Shown: positions 16,651-25,468 of the stretch, piece by piece
Numbering within the stretch: the stretch's first letter is position 1
Layout of the letters: every line of letters begins with the position of its first letter
Source of the DNA: Actinomycetota bacterium
GTDB lineage: Bacteria; Actinomycetota; Actinomycetes; Streptosporangiales; Streptosporangiaceae
Reading direction: 5' to 3'
Assembly (NCBI GenBank): GCA_027313705.1
Contig: DAHVDE010000077.1
Location: 1 to 56,856 of the forward strand
DNA length: 56,856 bases
Program-made: the position numbers and the translations under genes
Notes under the pieces: model-generated
Databases searched by the model: none
The model's input: the letters and a program-made list of their open reading frames with translations, nothing else
Told to the model about the DNA's origin: nothing

Positions 16651-19557
16651 CTAGCGGGGTGAGCCGATCGGCGCCTCCCTCGTGAGCTGCCTGAACAACT
16701 GCTCGGTGTCGGGTGCGGGCCGACCGCCTGGCGTGATCCCGGTGACCGCGTCCAGGCAGCCCAGCCAGGCGGCGGCGACCCCGGATGGATTCCCCGCCTG
16801 GTGCTGCGCCCGCATCAGGTCGCGCCATAGTTCCTCGGCCGCCGGGTCGGCCAGCAGGCCCGCTCTCGCAGCACTGGCCGCCGCCTCTGGCTCGCCCGTC
16901 TCAAGTTCGAGGCATGCCGCCAGGGCCGCCGTCGCGATGACCTCTGCCCTGATGCTCTCGACCAGTGCCGCATCGATCCACCAGTGGTAACAGTCGGCGA
17001 ACGGCTCGCCGCGCACCAGCTCAAGCGCGGCTCGCAGATCGGACCGGCTGCGAGCGAGCCGGCCTCGCTTGCTCAGGAAGCTGAACTCGGCCCAGTCGAG
17101 TGCCAGGTCCTCGTGCGGAGCGTAGCTGCCGGTGCCGCGACTTACGATGTATTCCTGCCCGTCGCTGGCCGGGCCGAGCGTTTCGCACGTCTCGGCGATG
17201 AGCCGGCGCACCTCGCCGGCGGGGAGCGGGTAGTCAGCATCCTTGCCGAGCAGCGAGCCGAGTTCTGGCCCGGCCAGTCCGGCCGGAGATCGCAGTACGA
17301 GAGCCAGCACTAGCTCGGCCTGCTTCGGACGCAGGTTCTGCCGTGAGCCGGTGATCGTGACAGAACCGAGGACCGTGACCCGCACGTTCGGCGCGGCATG
17401 CCTGGCGCGCCTTCCCGGCCTGGCCGCTCCGGTGCCAGTCGTCAGCAGCCGGTGCGCCTCGCCCGCCTTGATATGCCCGGCCGGTGGCGCAGGCGATGCA
17501 ACGGGCCGGTGCCACAGCGCCGCAGGGCCGGCGACGAGCGCGTCATACTGGGCGGACGTCAAGGTTTGCGGCCGGACGGTTATCTCATGGCTGGGGTCGA
17601 GATAGGCCAGGGACAGTGTTCCGGTCATCTGGTCCCCGCCATCAGGCGTGAGCCGGCACAACGCAGGCGCGAACCTGCCGTCCTCGCTGCGCGTGTCACC
17701 GGCGACCAGCGCGGCCACCCCGCCCGAGCCTTCCGCGAGGTCAAGCAGGCGGCCAAGCTGAGCAGGCGTCGGCACGGCACGGCTAATCAGCAAGGTCAGG
17801 CCCCAGTCCTCGTTCTGCGGGTCGCGGAACCTGCTGGTCCTGACGTCAGCAGGGTCAGCGCCAGCCACCACCCTGGCCACTGCCCGAGCCCGCGCTTCAA
17901 GCAGGTCAATCGCCTCGTCGAGATCGCCCGATAGTTCGGCCCTGTCGGCGAATTCGAGATTTTCGCAGCCAGCAAGCACCAGGTCATACCAGCCATGGCA
18001 GCTACTCGACGCGAATTCGGAGGCGGCCGTGACGAGCAATCGATCGACAAGACGCGGCGGTCCTTCGCAGCCGGTCACTCCCATTACTTCCAGGTCGACC
18101 AGCAGGTAGCCGCCGGCCTCGGTGGCCCCGGCGTTGAATAAACCAGGCACCAGGTCACCGACTTCGCCTGCCGCCGGGGGCACTGGCTGACCGCCAGCGT
18201 TGTCGAGTTCGACCGTCCAGCACGTCGGCTGCCCTGACCTGGCGCCGGCCTGGTCGGAAAGCAAGACCTCGAGCGAATCAGTGGCCAGGTGAATCCCGAC
18301 GATGGGCGGCAGCGGCTCACCGTCTTTGGCGAGGTTCCCTGATAGCTCGAGCAAGGCGTCACGGAGCACTTGCGCCGATGACCGGTCGCCTGACGACCGG
18401 AGGTGACCGGGCTCGTCGTAGCCGTGCTCCTGCTCGTAGCCGTGCTCCTGATAGAGCGCGCCCTCTGGGTCGAATGGCTCAAGGCCGCCAGGCGGCAGCC
18501 GGTTACCCGCCGGCCCGCGTGGTTCAGGCGGGGTGCCGCGCCGGTCAGCGCTGCCAGGCACAGGTTCTTCTACGAGAGAACCTGGCTCGCCTAGCGCGCC
18601 ACCAGCTTCGCGTGCCCGTTGCCTTCGATGCCTGCGCATGAGCCTGCCGATGCCGGCGAGCGCGGCGCCCGCCAGCACGCCAAATACGAACATCGTCACT
18701 TCCGCGACCCCCTCCCGGTTAACCGGATCCTTCGACCACCCCGAGGTAGCCTTCCCGCCCCCTGGCCGGCCGCCAGAGCGACGGCCGGCCCCCGGGTGCG
18801 GCGCGCTGAACCGCGCATGCTCCGACTGATGCCCGCCGTGCCTGTGCCCGGACCGGCTTCCTGACCGGTCGGCAACGCGGGAGGGGCCGGGCGAGGCGGC
18901 CTGCCTGGGCAGGACAAGCCGCCAGCCTGGCTGGATCAGCGAAGGGTCGGTGAAAACTAACCCGTCGTCCATCTGATGGCCCAGGTTGAGTGCAACGATC
19001 TTGGGGTACTTGTCGCCAGCGCCGAGAAAGCGCTCGGCGATGGTCCACAGGCAGTCACCGGGCCGCACCACGACTACCCGCGCCGCGCCAGGCACCGCCC
19101 GCGCTGCTCGCGCCGCCGGCCCGCCCGGCTGGACCGGTTTCGTCGTCGCGGCCCTGGCCGGGGTACTGACCGTGATCACGACCGCCTGTGGCATGAAGGC
19201 AAGCGCCGCAACAGCCACAAGCTGGCACGCGATGCCCTGCAAGCCGCCGAGCCGCAATTTCGGTGCCCGGCGATGCCCGATCGCCGCCTGCACCTCAGCG
19301 AGGACAGACAAGGCGAACCCCAGCCAGGCCAGCCAGGAAACAGCACGGACAGCGCCGAGGGCCAGCGCGCCGTTGTCCTTATGCAGCAGGACGAAGACCA
19401 CCCGGTGCAGGGAAGGAACCCTGGAAGGCAGCGGAGACCCGCCGACCCGGTAAAGCGCGATCGGCAACCCGGCGGTCAGCACTACGAGCGTGAGCAGCGC
19501 GAGCAGCCCGCCGCAGCGCCTCATGATCGACCTCATGATCGACCGGCCTTGTCCCAT
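16651..19557 (-). CDS. Transmembrane LysM protein with cytoplasmic winged-helix/BTAD (SARP-like) module, copy 1
   Basis: 968 residues. Three predicted membrane segments (about 17-38, 67-90, 106-132) lead to a LysM domain at 161-217 (VRPGDCLWTIAERFLG ... IVALN). A linker and a fourth segment (286-305, VTMFVFGVLAGAALAGIG) follow, with RRHRRQR behind it. The basic flanks place LysM outside and the rest inside. A middle domain (LPPIVGIHL onward) is shared with the upstream paralogue. The last 245 residues are a SARP-type winged helix (VTVLGSVTITG, LRPKQAELVLALVL) plus BTAD repeats (ALELVRGEPFADCYHWW). AGGAGG lies six bases before ATG 19557. Last gene of the tad operon. Likely senses peptidoglycan and regulates, but unproven. 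Confidence 0.88.
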   Translation of the reverse strand: MGQGRSIMRSIMRRCGGLLALLTLVVLTAGLPIALYRVGGSPLPSRVPSLHRVVFVLLHKDNGALALGAVRAVSWLAWLGFALSVLAEVQAAIGHRRAPKLRLGGLQGIACQLVAVAALAFMPQAVVITVSTPARAATTKPVQPGGPAARAARAVPGAARVVVVRPGDCLWTIAERFLGAGDKYPKIVALNLGHQMDDGLVFTDPSLIQPGWRLVLPRQAASPGPSRVADRSGSRSGHRHGGHQSEHARFSAPHPGAGRRSGGRPGGGKATSGWSKDPVNREGVAEVTMFVFGVLAGAALAGIGRLMRRHRRQRAREAGGALGEPGSLVEEPVPGSADRRGTPPEPRGPAGNRLPPGGLEPFDPEGALYQEHGYEQEHGYDEPGHLRSSGDRSSAQVLRDALLELSGNLAKDGEPLPPIVGIHLATDSLEVLLSDQAGARSGQPTCWTVELDNAGGQPVPPAAGEVGDLVPGLFNAGATEAGGYLLVDLEVMGVTGCEGPPRLVDRLLVTAASEFASSSCHGWYDLVLAGCENLEFADRAELSGDLDEAIDLLEARARAVARVVAGADPADVRTSRFRDPQNEDWGLTLLISRAVPTPAQLGRLLDLAEGSGGVAALVAGDTRSEDGRFAPALCRLTPDGGDQMTGTLSLAYLDPSHEITVRPQTLTSAQYDALVAGPAALWHRPVASPAPPAGHIKAGEAHRLLTTGTGAARPGRRARHAAPNVRVTVLGSVTITGSRQNLRPKQAELVLALVLRSPAGLAGPELGSLLGKDADYPLPAGEVRRLIAETCETLGPASDGQEYIVSRGTGSYAPHEDLALDWAEFSFLSKRGRLARSRSDLRAALELVRGEPFADCYHWWIDAALVESIRAEVIATAALAACLELETGEPEAAASAARAGLLADPAAEELWRDLMRAQHQAGNPSGVAAAWLGCLDAVTGITPGGRPAPDTEQLFRQLTREAPIGSPR
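19520..19543 (-). repeat. 12-bp in-frame duplication at the start of the LysM-SARP copy 1 gene
   Basis: CTCATGATCGAC occurs twice in tandem (plus-strand reading). It duplicates the codons for SIMR, giving MGQGRSIMRSIMRRC, and supplies two extra in-frame ATG codons after the one with the good ribosome binding site. Confidence 0.9.
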
Positions 19558-19634
19558 CCGGCTCCTCCTGTCGGATCACTTACCCGAGCAAGTGTCCGCC
19601 GCTGGGTGTGACGAAGTCCGTGACAGCGGCGCCT

Positions 19635-22600
19635 TCAGCGCCGGCTGCCGACCGGCGCTCCCCTGGTGAGCTGGTGGAACAGTCCCTCGGTGTCGGGATG
19701 AGGTTCGCCGCCAGGCGCGATCTCGGCAATGGCGTCCAGGCAGCCAGTCCAGGCGGCAAGCACGCCTTCGGCGTTGCCCGCCTCGTGCTCGGCGCGCATG
19801 AGCGCTCGCCACAGCTGCTCGGCCGCCGGCTCGGCCGCAAGGCCGGCCCTGGCCGCCCTGGCGGCGGCACGCGGGTCCTTGACGGAGAGCTCAAGCTGGG
19901 CCAGCAGGTCGGCCGTGTCGATGATTTCCGCTCTGATCGTCTCGACTAGGGCAATGTCGATCCACCAGTGATAGCAGTCGGCAAACGGCTCGCCCCTGAC
20001 CAGCGCCATCGCGGCCCGCAGGTCCTCTGGACGGCGTTGCGCCCGCCCTCGCCTGGCCAGCGACGTAAAGCTGGCCCAGTCAAGCGCCAGGTCACCGTGC
20101 GGTACGTAGATGCCGCTGCCGACGTGGATGATGTATTCCTGGCCGTCACGAGCCTGGCCGAGGCGCTTGCGGGTCCTGGTGATGAGCTGGCGTACCGAGT
20201 CGGCGGGCTTGGGGTGATCGGCGTCTGGCCCGAGCAGGGAGCAGAGCCCGGAGTTCGACACGCCGCCGGGTGCGTGCAAGGCAAGCGCGAGCACGAGTTC
20301 GGCCTGCTTGGGCAGCAGCGGCTCGGCCGAGCCGGTGATCCGCACCTCGCCGAGCACCTGCACTTTAAGGCTGGGTGCCGCGTGCCGCGGCCTGGCTACC
20401 TCAGGTTTGTCCTGCCGCTCATTCGCGCCGAAGTTCCATCCGTCGCCAGAGCCCCAGCCGTCGCCTTCTCGCCACTGCGGTTCTGCCGCCTTGCGGTGCG
20501 CGGGTCGTCCCGCCCTGACCGGTTCGGCGTAATCTTCACCGGGAAGCTGGACAGGCGCGGCGGCGAAGCTGATCCACGGTGGCGACCCGAAGTCGCGGTA
20601 TGGCTCGTCATCGGCACCGACGTCCGCGGTGTCCGCCGCGACCGCGAATACGCCCGCCAGCGCCTCGTACTCGGGCACGGTCAGCGTCTGCGGCCATACC
20701 GTGATCTGATGCTGAGGTCCCAGGTAGGCGAGCGTGACCGTGGCGACCATGCGGTCCGGGTCGTCCTTGTCAGGCGCAAGCTGGATCAGCGCTGGAGCCA
20801 GCTTGCCTGCACTTGTCTGCGTGTCGCCGGCCACGAGCGCGGCGATGCCGCCTGGTCCGTCAGCCAGCTCGAGCAGCCCGGCCATCTGCTCAGGCGTCGG
20901 ACGCGTCCGGCTCACCAGCAGCGTGAGGCCCCAGTCTTCATCCTCTGGGTCGTTCATGCGCCTGGTCCGCACGTCGGGCGGACCGCCGTCCGCGAGCCGC
21001 CTGGCTATGGCCCGTGCTCGCTGGCCGAGCAGGTCAATCGCCTCATCGAGATCACGGCAAAGTTCGGCGCGACCCAGAACCTCCAGTTCGTCACAGCCAA
21101 CAAGCACCAGGTCGTACCAGCCGCTCCAGCGGCTGGCAGCCAGTTCCGTAGCTGCCGTGACCAGCAGCCGGTCGGTAAGCTCGTCCTGACCATCGCACCC
21201 GGTGACCCGCATCGCCTCGAGGTCGAGCAGCAGGTACCCGCCGGTCTGCGTCGCCCCGGCAGTGAAAAGGCCGGGAAGCAGGTCGCCGACCTCTCCAGGG
21301 GCAGGCGGCGCGGACTCGGCCTCTTGCGGTGACCCGCCGAGATTGACCGTCCAGCACATGGCCTGCCGCGCCGGGGCGATCGTGAACGGCGCGGGCGGCG
21401 GCCCTGACGCGGGAGCCGACAACAGCACGTCCAAGGTGCCCGGCGTCAGGTGGATGCCGACGATAGGCGGCAGCGGCTCGCCGCCGACCGCGATGCCCCT
21501 GCTCAGGTCACGCAGCGCGGCACCGAACGAAGCCGGGTTCCCGCGCGTGTCATCGGCGCCGTTCTCGCCAGGCACCACCGGCATCAGCGGCGCATCAAGG
21601 TCGGCGGGCTCGTCGTCGAAAGCCCCCGCGACGCCGGCGTCTAGCCGGCCGGCCGGCGTCGCTGCCAGATCGGGCCAGTCTGGCCAGTCATCACTTCGCT
21701 CGGATCTTCGCCTCGACCCGGTGCCAGCCGGCCAGCGCGCCGCCGCAGCCCGCAACTTCTGCTCGATGCGCTGACCGGCCTGATCGGCGGGCAACGCGAT
21801 CCGCCGGCGCGGCCGGCGATACTGGCGCTGACGCTGACGCATCCTGTCGATGCTCGCCACCGCCGCGCCTGCCAGCATGCCAAGGGTGAACAGCGCTACT
21901 TCCGCGACCTGGTCGGCCTGGTGCGAGGTGGCGGCCGCAGACTCCGCGCCGCCTGAGCCTTGCGCACCGCCAGCGTCGGCGGCGTCAGGTTGCCCGGCGG
22001 ACCCCCGGCCCTGTGCGCTGCCTTCCTTTGCGTACCCGCCCCCCGTGCCGCCGCCCGCCGTGCCCCGGCCTCCGGAGTCTCCGCTCGCCGCGTGCCCGCC
22101 CGCCGCGGCGCCGTGCGGATGGCCGAACTGGCCGTGACCGGACGGATGGCCGCTGTGCGAGCCGGCCACGTTACCGCTGCCTGGCGAGCCTGAGCTTGTC
22201 CGCCCCGCACCGTCTGTGCTCGCCTGCCCGCCAGAACCCGCGTCGGTGCCAGGCAGCCGCAGATGCCAGCCGACCATGATCACGGCAGGGTCGCTGAACA
22301 CCTCGCCTTCACCCATCTGATGGCCGAGGTTCAGCCGGACGATCTCGGTGTACTTGTTCCCGTTCCCGAGGTAGTGCTCCGCGATCGTCCACAGGCAGTC
22401 ACCGGGCCTGACCACGACAGTACGCTCGGCCACTGCGGAGTGGGCAGCGTGCGTTGCATGCGCGGCATGCGCGGGCGTGACCGGATGCACGGTGGCAGCC
22501 ATCGCCGCCGGAGCGGCAAGCAGCGAGACTGAGGCCGGCGCCGCAAAGGTCAGGGCCGCGAGCGCCACCAGTCTGCCCGCCATCGCCTGCATGCCGACCA

Positions 22601-22892
22601 GGTGCAACGGCGGCGCAGGCCGCCTGCGCATCGCCGCCTGCGCCTCGGTGAGGACCGCGATCGCGAAGGCCAGCCAGGCCAGCCAGGAAACATCACGGAC
22701 GGCGCCGATGAACAAGCCGCCGCTGTCCTTGTGCAAAAGCAAGAACGCGATCTTGTGCAGCGAAGGCAACCTCGAAGGTACCGGCGAGCCGCCAAGCTCG
22801 TAGAGCGCCAGCGGCAGGCCAGCCGTCAGTGCGGTCAACGTCAAGAGCGCCGCCAGCCCGCGACAGAAATTCCTGATCCGGCGCACGGTCAC
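19635..22892 (-). CDS. Transmembrane LysM protein with cytoplasmic winged-helix/BTAD (SARP-like) module, copy 2
   Basis: 1085 residues, paralogous along its whole length to the next gene. N-terminal membrane segments (GLAALLTLTALTAGLPLALY, VSWLAWLAFAIAVLTEA, ALAALTFAAPASVSLLAA) precede a LysM domain (VVVRPGDCLWTIAEHYLG ... GWHLRLPG). A long Gly/Ser/His-rich linker then leads to a single membrane segment (VALFTLGMLAGAAVASI) and a basic stop-transfer. The cytoplasmic part ends in winged helix (VQVLGEVRITG, LPKQAELVLALALH) and BTAD repeats (LVRGEPFADCYHWW). GTG 22892 overlaps the tadG stop as GTGA. The linker is much longer than in copy 1, which may match a different cell-wall depth. Confidence 0.88.
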   Translation of the reverse strand: MTVRRIRNFCRGLAALLTLTALTAGLPLALYELGGSPVPSRLPSLHKIAFLLLHKDSGGLFIGAVRDVSWLAWLAFAIAVLTEAQAAMRRRPAPPLHLVGMQAMAGRLVALAALTFAAPASVSLLAAPAAMAATVHPVTPAHAAHATHAAHSAVAERTVVVRPGDCLWTIAEHYLGNGNKYTEIVRLNLGHQMGEGEVFSDPAVIMVGWHLRLPGTDAGSGGQASTDGAGRTSSGSPGSGNVAGSHSGHPSGHGQFGHPHGAAAGGHAASGDSGGRGTAGGGTGGGYAKEGSAQGRGSAGQPDAADAGGAQGSGGAESAAATSHQADQVAEVALFTLGMLAGAAVASIDRMRQRQRQYRRPRRRIALPADQAGQRIEQKLRAAAARWPAGTGSRRRSERSDDWPDWPDLAATPAGRLDAGVAGAFDDEPADLDAPLMPVVPGENGADDTRGNPASFGAALRDLSRGIAVGGEPLPPIVGIHLTPGTLDVLLSAPASGPPPAPFTIAPARQAMCWTVNLGGSPQEAESAPPAPGEVGDLLPGLFTAGATQTGGYLLLDLEAMRVTGCDGQDELTDRLLVTAATELAASRWSGWYDLVLVGCDELEVLGRAELCRDLDEAIDLLGQRARAIARRLADGGPPDVRTRRMNDPEDEDWGLTLLVSRTRPTPEQMAGLLELADGPGGIAALVAGDTQTSAGKLAPALIQLAPDKDDPDRMVATVTLAYLGPQHQITVWPQTLTVPEYEALAGVFAVAADTADVGADDEPYRDFGSPPWISFAAAPVQLPGEDYAEPVRAGRPAHRKAAEPQWREGDGWGSGDGWNFGANERQDKPEVARPRHAAPSLKVQVLGEVRITGSAEPLLPKQAELVLALALHAPGGVSNSGLCSLLGPDADHPKPADSVRQLITRTRKRLGQARDGQEYIIHVGSGIYVPHGDLALDWASFTSLARRGRAQRRPEDLRAAMALVRGEPFADCYHWWIDIALVETIRAEIIDTADLLAQLELSVKDPRAAARAARAGLAAEPAAEQLWRALMRAEHEAGNAEGVLAAWTGCLDAIAEIAPGGEPHPDTEGLFHQLTRGAPVGSRR

Positions 22893-23332
22893 GACCCCGC
22901 TCCCGTCACGCCGGTCTCCAGCGACGCGACCGCCGTGCCGGTAGCCGTCACATAGTCGATCCCGACCGCGGAAAGCACCGCCGTCGGCTTCCTGATGGTC
23001 ACCGTGACGGTTATCGAATTACCGGAGACGCGAACTGTTCCGCTGTAACCGGCACTGGCCAGATACGCCTGCGCCGCGGCACGCGCCTGCGGAGCATCCA
23101 CTTCGTAATTGCCTGAGCTGTAGGCGAGGGAGGTATTCACGGCCCCGGCCCCGGCCCTCGCCGCTTCCTCGGCGACGGCATAGGCGGTTTCTGAGGCGTT
23201 CAGTTTCTTGCCGCCATCGATGACTAGCCCGGCCAGTGCCACCAGGGCGACCATGAGCAGGGCGAGCATCAACGTAAGCGCACCGCGATCGTGCTGCCCG
23301 CCGGCCGGCGAGGCGTTCGGATGTCGTAGCAT
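22889..23332 (-). CDS. TadG-like pilus assembly protein
   Basis: 147 residues. DRGALTLMLALLMVALVALAGLVIDGG is the N-terminal Tad/TadG membrane helix (part shown only by its core ALLMVALVALAGLVIDGG), followed by KKLNASETAYAVAEEAARAGA, the typical helix after it. The C-terminal half is beta-rich and extracytoplasmic. TadG-type proteins anchor or tune the Flp pilus. A GGGAGGG ribosome binding site precedes ATG 23332. Downstream overlap of four bases with the LysM-SARP gene ties pilus and regulator expression. Confidence 0.85.
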   Translation of the reverse strand: MLRHPNASPAGGQHDRGALTLMLALLMVALVALAGLVIDGGKKLNASETAYAVAEEAARAGAGAVNTSLAYSSGNYEVDAPQARAAAQAYLASAGYSGTVRVSGNSITVTVTIRKPTAVLSAVGIDYVTATGTAVASLETGVTGAGS

Positions 23333-23365
23333 CCAGTCCCTCCCCCCTCAACCTCTCCTTGCGCA

Positions 23366-23917
23366 CTAAGCGTGCTGGCCAGGGTGTGACACGGCCGTGA
23401 CACCCGTTGACCTGACCGGCAGCGACAGCCGAAACGGCCAGGCCAAGGCCAGATTGCGTGACCGGTAAGGGTCAAGCGGGGACGTGAATACGGCTCTGAG
23501 AGTGAGCGAACCCGGCAAGCCGGGCACCACCAGGTCAGAAAGCCGCACCGCGCAGAACACCTTCGCGGTCACCAGCGCGGACTTGCCTATTGGCGAGGCG
23601 AACGCGCTCGCCAGCGTGGGCAGTTCCACTACTGGCCGGCAATCGATGCCGTCGGCCCGCAGCGCGGCAATCGCGCTCGACCTCGCCGAAGCCGCCGCAG
23701 CCTGATAATTGGGCGCGATCGAAGCTTGCCGGGCTGCATCCCTGGCGGCGGCGTCGACCGCACCCTGGGCGATCGATGTCCTGCCGGCCGCGATGGCGAA
23801 ACCGATCAGGAACAAGATCACCGGCGCAAGCAAGACGAGTTCGAGCGCCGCGTTACCTCGATCACGTCCGGCCGGCCGGACCGTGATCGCCTTTTCCCTG
23901 TCAGCCACGTTCTTCAT
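23366..23917 (-). CDS. TadE-like minor pilin, second copy
   Basis: 183 residues from ATG 23917. The prepilin-like N-terminus is DRGNAALELVLLAPVILFLIG, whose core (GNAALELVLLAPVILFLIG) has Gly followed by a Glu at +5, as in TadE pseudopilins. The helix then runs GRTSIAQGAVDAAARDAARQA, the usual TadE pattern. The C-terminal part is beta-rich. It overlaps the preceding TadE gene by 17 bases. The longer frame to 23950 has no homology. Confidence 0.85.
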   Translation of the reverse strand: MKNVADREKAITVRPAGRDRGNAALELVLLAPVILFLIGFAIAAGRTSIAQGAVDAAARDAARQASIAPNYQAAAASARSSAIAALRADGIDCRPVVELPTLASAFASPIGKSALVTAKVFCAVRLSDLVVPGLPGSLTLRAVFTSPLDPYRSRNLALAWPFRLSLPVRSTGVTAVSHPGQHA

Positions 23918-24347
23918 CTCCCGCCAGCCTGAACAGGTAGTAGCCATCAAGTGCGCCAGGCAGTGCCACGAAGCGCTCCACCGGCGCGGTCACCACCTCG
24001 GTGATCTTGATATCCATGCCGGGCACTATCGAAGGTGCCCGCCCGGACACCGTGATCCGCACGGTGCCCGCGGTGCTGCCGCCAGCACTCGCAGCGACGT
24101 TCGTCAGGAAGCCGGGTGCGGCCGCGCGGGCAAAGCTCGCGGCCGCCCAGGCACCGTTGCCAGGCGGATGCGCCGATGTCCTGCCCACATCGGCACCGTG
24201 CCTGGCCGCCGCCAGCGCCGTTTCCCTGGCCAGGTACCAGACAGATACCTGGGCGATGCTGATAATGCCGAGCAGGAATACGGGGAACACGATGACGTAG
24301 CTCAGCGTGAGAGCCCCCGTATCCCTGCATATCAGCCTTCGGATCAT
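23901..24347 (-). CDS. TadE-like minor pilin, first copy
   Basis: 148 residues. The start MIRRLICRDTGALTLSYVI gives a short basic leader and a membrane helix (VIVFPVFLLGIISIAQVSV), with YLARETALAAARHGADVGR behind it, as in TadE. In place of the usual Glu at +5 it has Ser (GALTLSY), so processing by a prepilin peptidase may differ. The start codon lies in a 20-base tandem duplication. A GAAGG ribosome binding site comes from the duplicated unit. Confidence 0.8.
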   Translation of the reverse strand: MIRRLICRDTGALTLSYVIVFPVFLLGIISIAQVSVWYLARETALAAARHGADVGRTSAHPPGNGAWAAASFARAAAPGFLTNVAASAGGSTAGTVRITVSGRAPSIVPGMDIKITEVVTAPVERFVALPGALDGYYLFRLAGDEERG

Positions 24348-24371
24348 CAAGTCAGCCTTCGTATCATCAAG
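24332..24371 (-). repeat. 20-bp tandem duplication covering the TadE start codon
   Basis: TCAGCCTTCGGATCATCAAG (24332-24351) is followed by TCAGCCTTCGTATCATCAAG (24352-24371), one mismatch. The upstream copy keeps an ATG that encodes MIRRLT and stops in TGATG, so its stop touches the true TadE start. The outcome is a six-codon leader frame and a duplicated Shine-Dalgarno. Confidence 0.9.
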
Positions 24372-24382
24372 GTCGCCGATCG

Positions 24383-24577
24383 TTAAGGGAGTTTCTTGTC
24401 CTCGGCCGTGACGAGCTTGGTGAAAACGGCAGCCGCGGCCACGGCCGCCAGCGCGATCGCCACGGCGATCAAAAGCCACTCGAGGGTCAGGGCACCAGCT
24501 TCGTTGCCGAAGACGGCACGCCCGGCCCGCCGGGCGTGAATCCTCAGGTAGCTGACCGTCATCGAAACCGTGTTCAT
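24383..24577 (-). CDS. flp: Flp-type major pilin
   Basis: 64 residues with the Flp layout: a basic leader (about 29 residues, rich in Arg), then G-ALTLEWLLIAVAIALAAVAA with Glu at +5 after the predicted Gly cleavage site, then a short tail ending DKKLP. This is the structural subunit of the Tad pilus. AGAGAAGG lies seven bases before the ATG, the clearest ribosome binding site in the operon, fitting a highly made subunit. No prepilin peptidase (TadV/CpaA) gene is seen in the operon to process it. Confidence 0.85.
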   Translation of the reverse strand: MNTVSMTVSYLRIHARRAGRAVFGNEAGALTLEWLLIAVAIALAAVAAAAVFTKLVTAEDKKLP

Positions 24578-24607
24578 GTTTAACCTTCTCTCTTATTGAT
24601 CGGGGAA

Positions 24608-25468
24608 TTATCCGAACGCACGGTAAATGGTCGGGAAGATAATCAGCAGAAGAAATCCGGCGGCGAGCAGCACGATCGGCACCGCCATCGTGGTACTCGC
24701 GGAACCGGCCTTCGCCTTCGCCGCAGAAAGCGCCTCCGACCTCATGGAATCCGCCTTGGCGGCCAGGGTCTGGAGTATGCTGGCCCCTTCATGCCCGGCT
24801 ATGGCGGCGATTTCCGCGATATCAGCGAGCTCGGTGACGCCCGTCTCTGCCGCCAGGTCGGCGAGGCCTTCCCACGGCGGCCTGCCCGCCTTTCTCGCGG
24901 CAGAAAGAGCGGCCGCGATCCGCTCATAGGCCCAGCCGCCGCCGATCTGGGCGGCTGCCTCCAGTGCCTGCGTCGGTGCCGCGCCCGCACCGCGCTCGAG
25001 CGATACCAGGTCCAGGTAGCTGGCGAGGGCGTGCCGGAAGTCACGGCGCTTTTCCGCCGCGTTGACCCTGACGACGAGATCGGGTGCGAAGAAGAGCGCG
25101 CACCCGATCGCCAGAGCCGCGACTACGGGAAGGAGCAGCGAAAGCCGCACTCCGAACAGCATGAGCAAGCCGTCGAGCACCGGCACGATGCAAAGTCCGA
25201 GCAGACCGCAGCTGACCTTGCTCACCATCCACCGCTCACGGTCCTGGCCGAGCAGGGCAAGATCAGTCACCGGAACCGGCAGCCAGGGCAGGTTACCTAG
25301 CTGGCCGGCCGTCAGGCGCATCGCCGTGACCTGCCGATCGTCGTCGGCGGTGCCGTAGATCCTGGCCAGCACCGCATCCAGATGCGCCTGGGCAGGCAAC
25401 ATCTGGCTGATGGCCAGGAAGACGCCGAGCCCGCCGAGCGCGCCGGCGAGTAGCACCACCAGGTTCAC
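24608..25468 (-). CDS. tadC: TadC, pilus inner-membrane platform protein (T2SSF)
   Basis: 286 residues with the type II secretion F domain: an N-terminal membrane segment (VVLLAGALGGLGVFLAI), two central ones (SLLLPVVAALAIGCALFF), the conserved region FRHALASYLDLVSLERGAGA, and a final segment (TTMAVPIVLLAAGFLLLIIFP). It pairs with TadB to form the platform on which TadA acts. Starts with GTG 25468, overlapping the tadB stop as GTGA. Confidence 0.92.
   Translation of the reverse strand: MNLVVLLAGALGGLGVFLAISQMLPAQAHLDAVLARIYGTADDDRQVTAMRLTAGQLGNLPWLPVPVTDLALLGQDRERWMVSKVSCGLLGLCIVPVLDGLLMLFGVRLSLLLPVVAALAIGCALFFAPDLVVRVNAAEKRRDFRHALASYLDLVSLERGAGAAPTQALEAAAQIGGGWAYERIAAALSAARKAGRPPWEGLADLAAETGVTELADIAEIAAIAGHEGASILQTLAAKADSMRSEALSAAKAKAGSASTTMAVPIVLLAAGFLLLIIFPTIYRAFG

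Noticed and set aside
19968-21332. 454-codon plus-strand open frame
   Set aside because: Antisense to the LysM-SARP copy 2 gene; composition is that of a GC-skewed shadow and no domain is visible.
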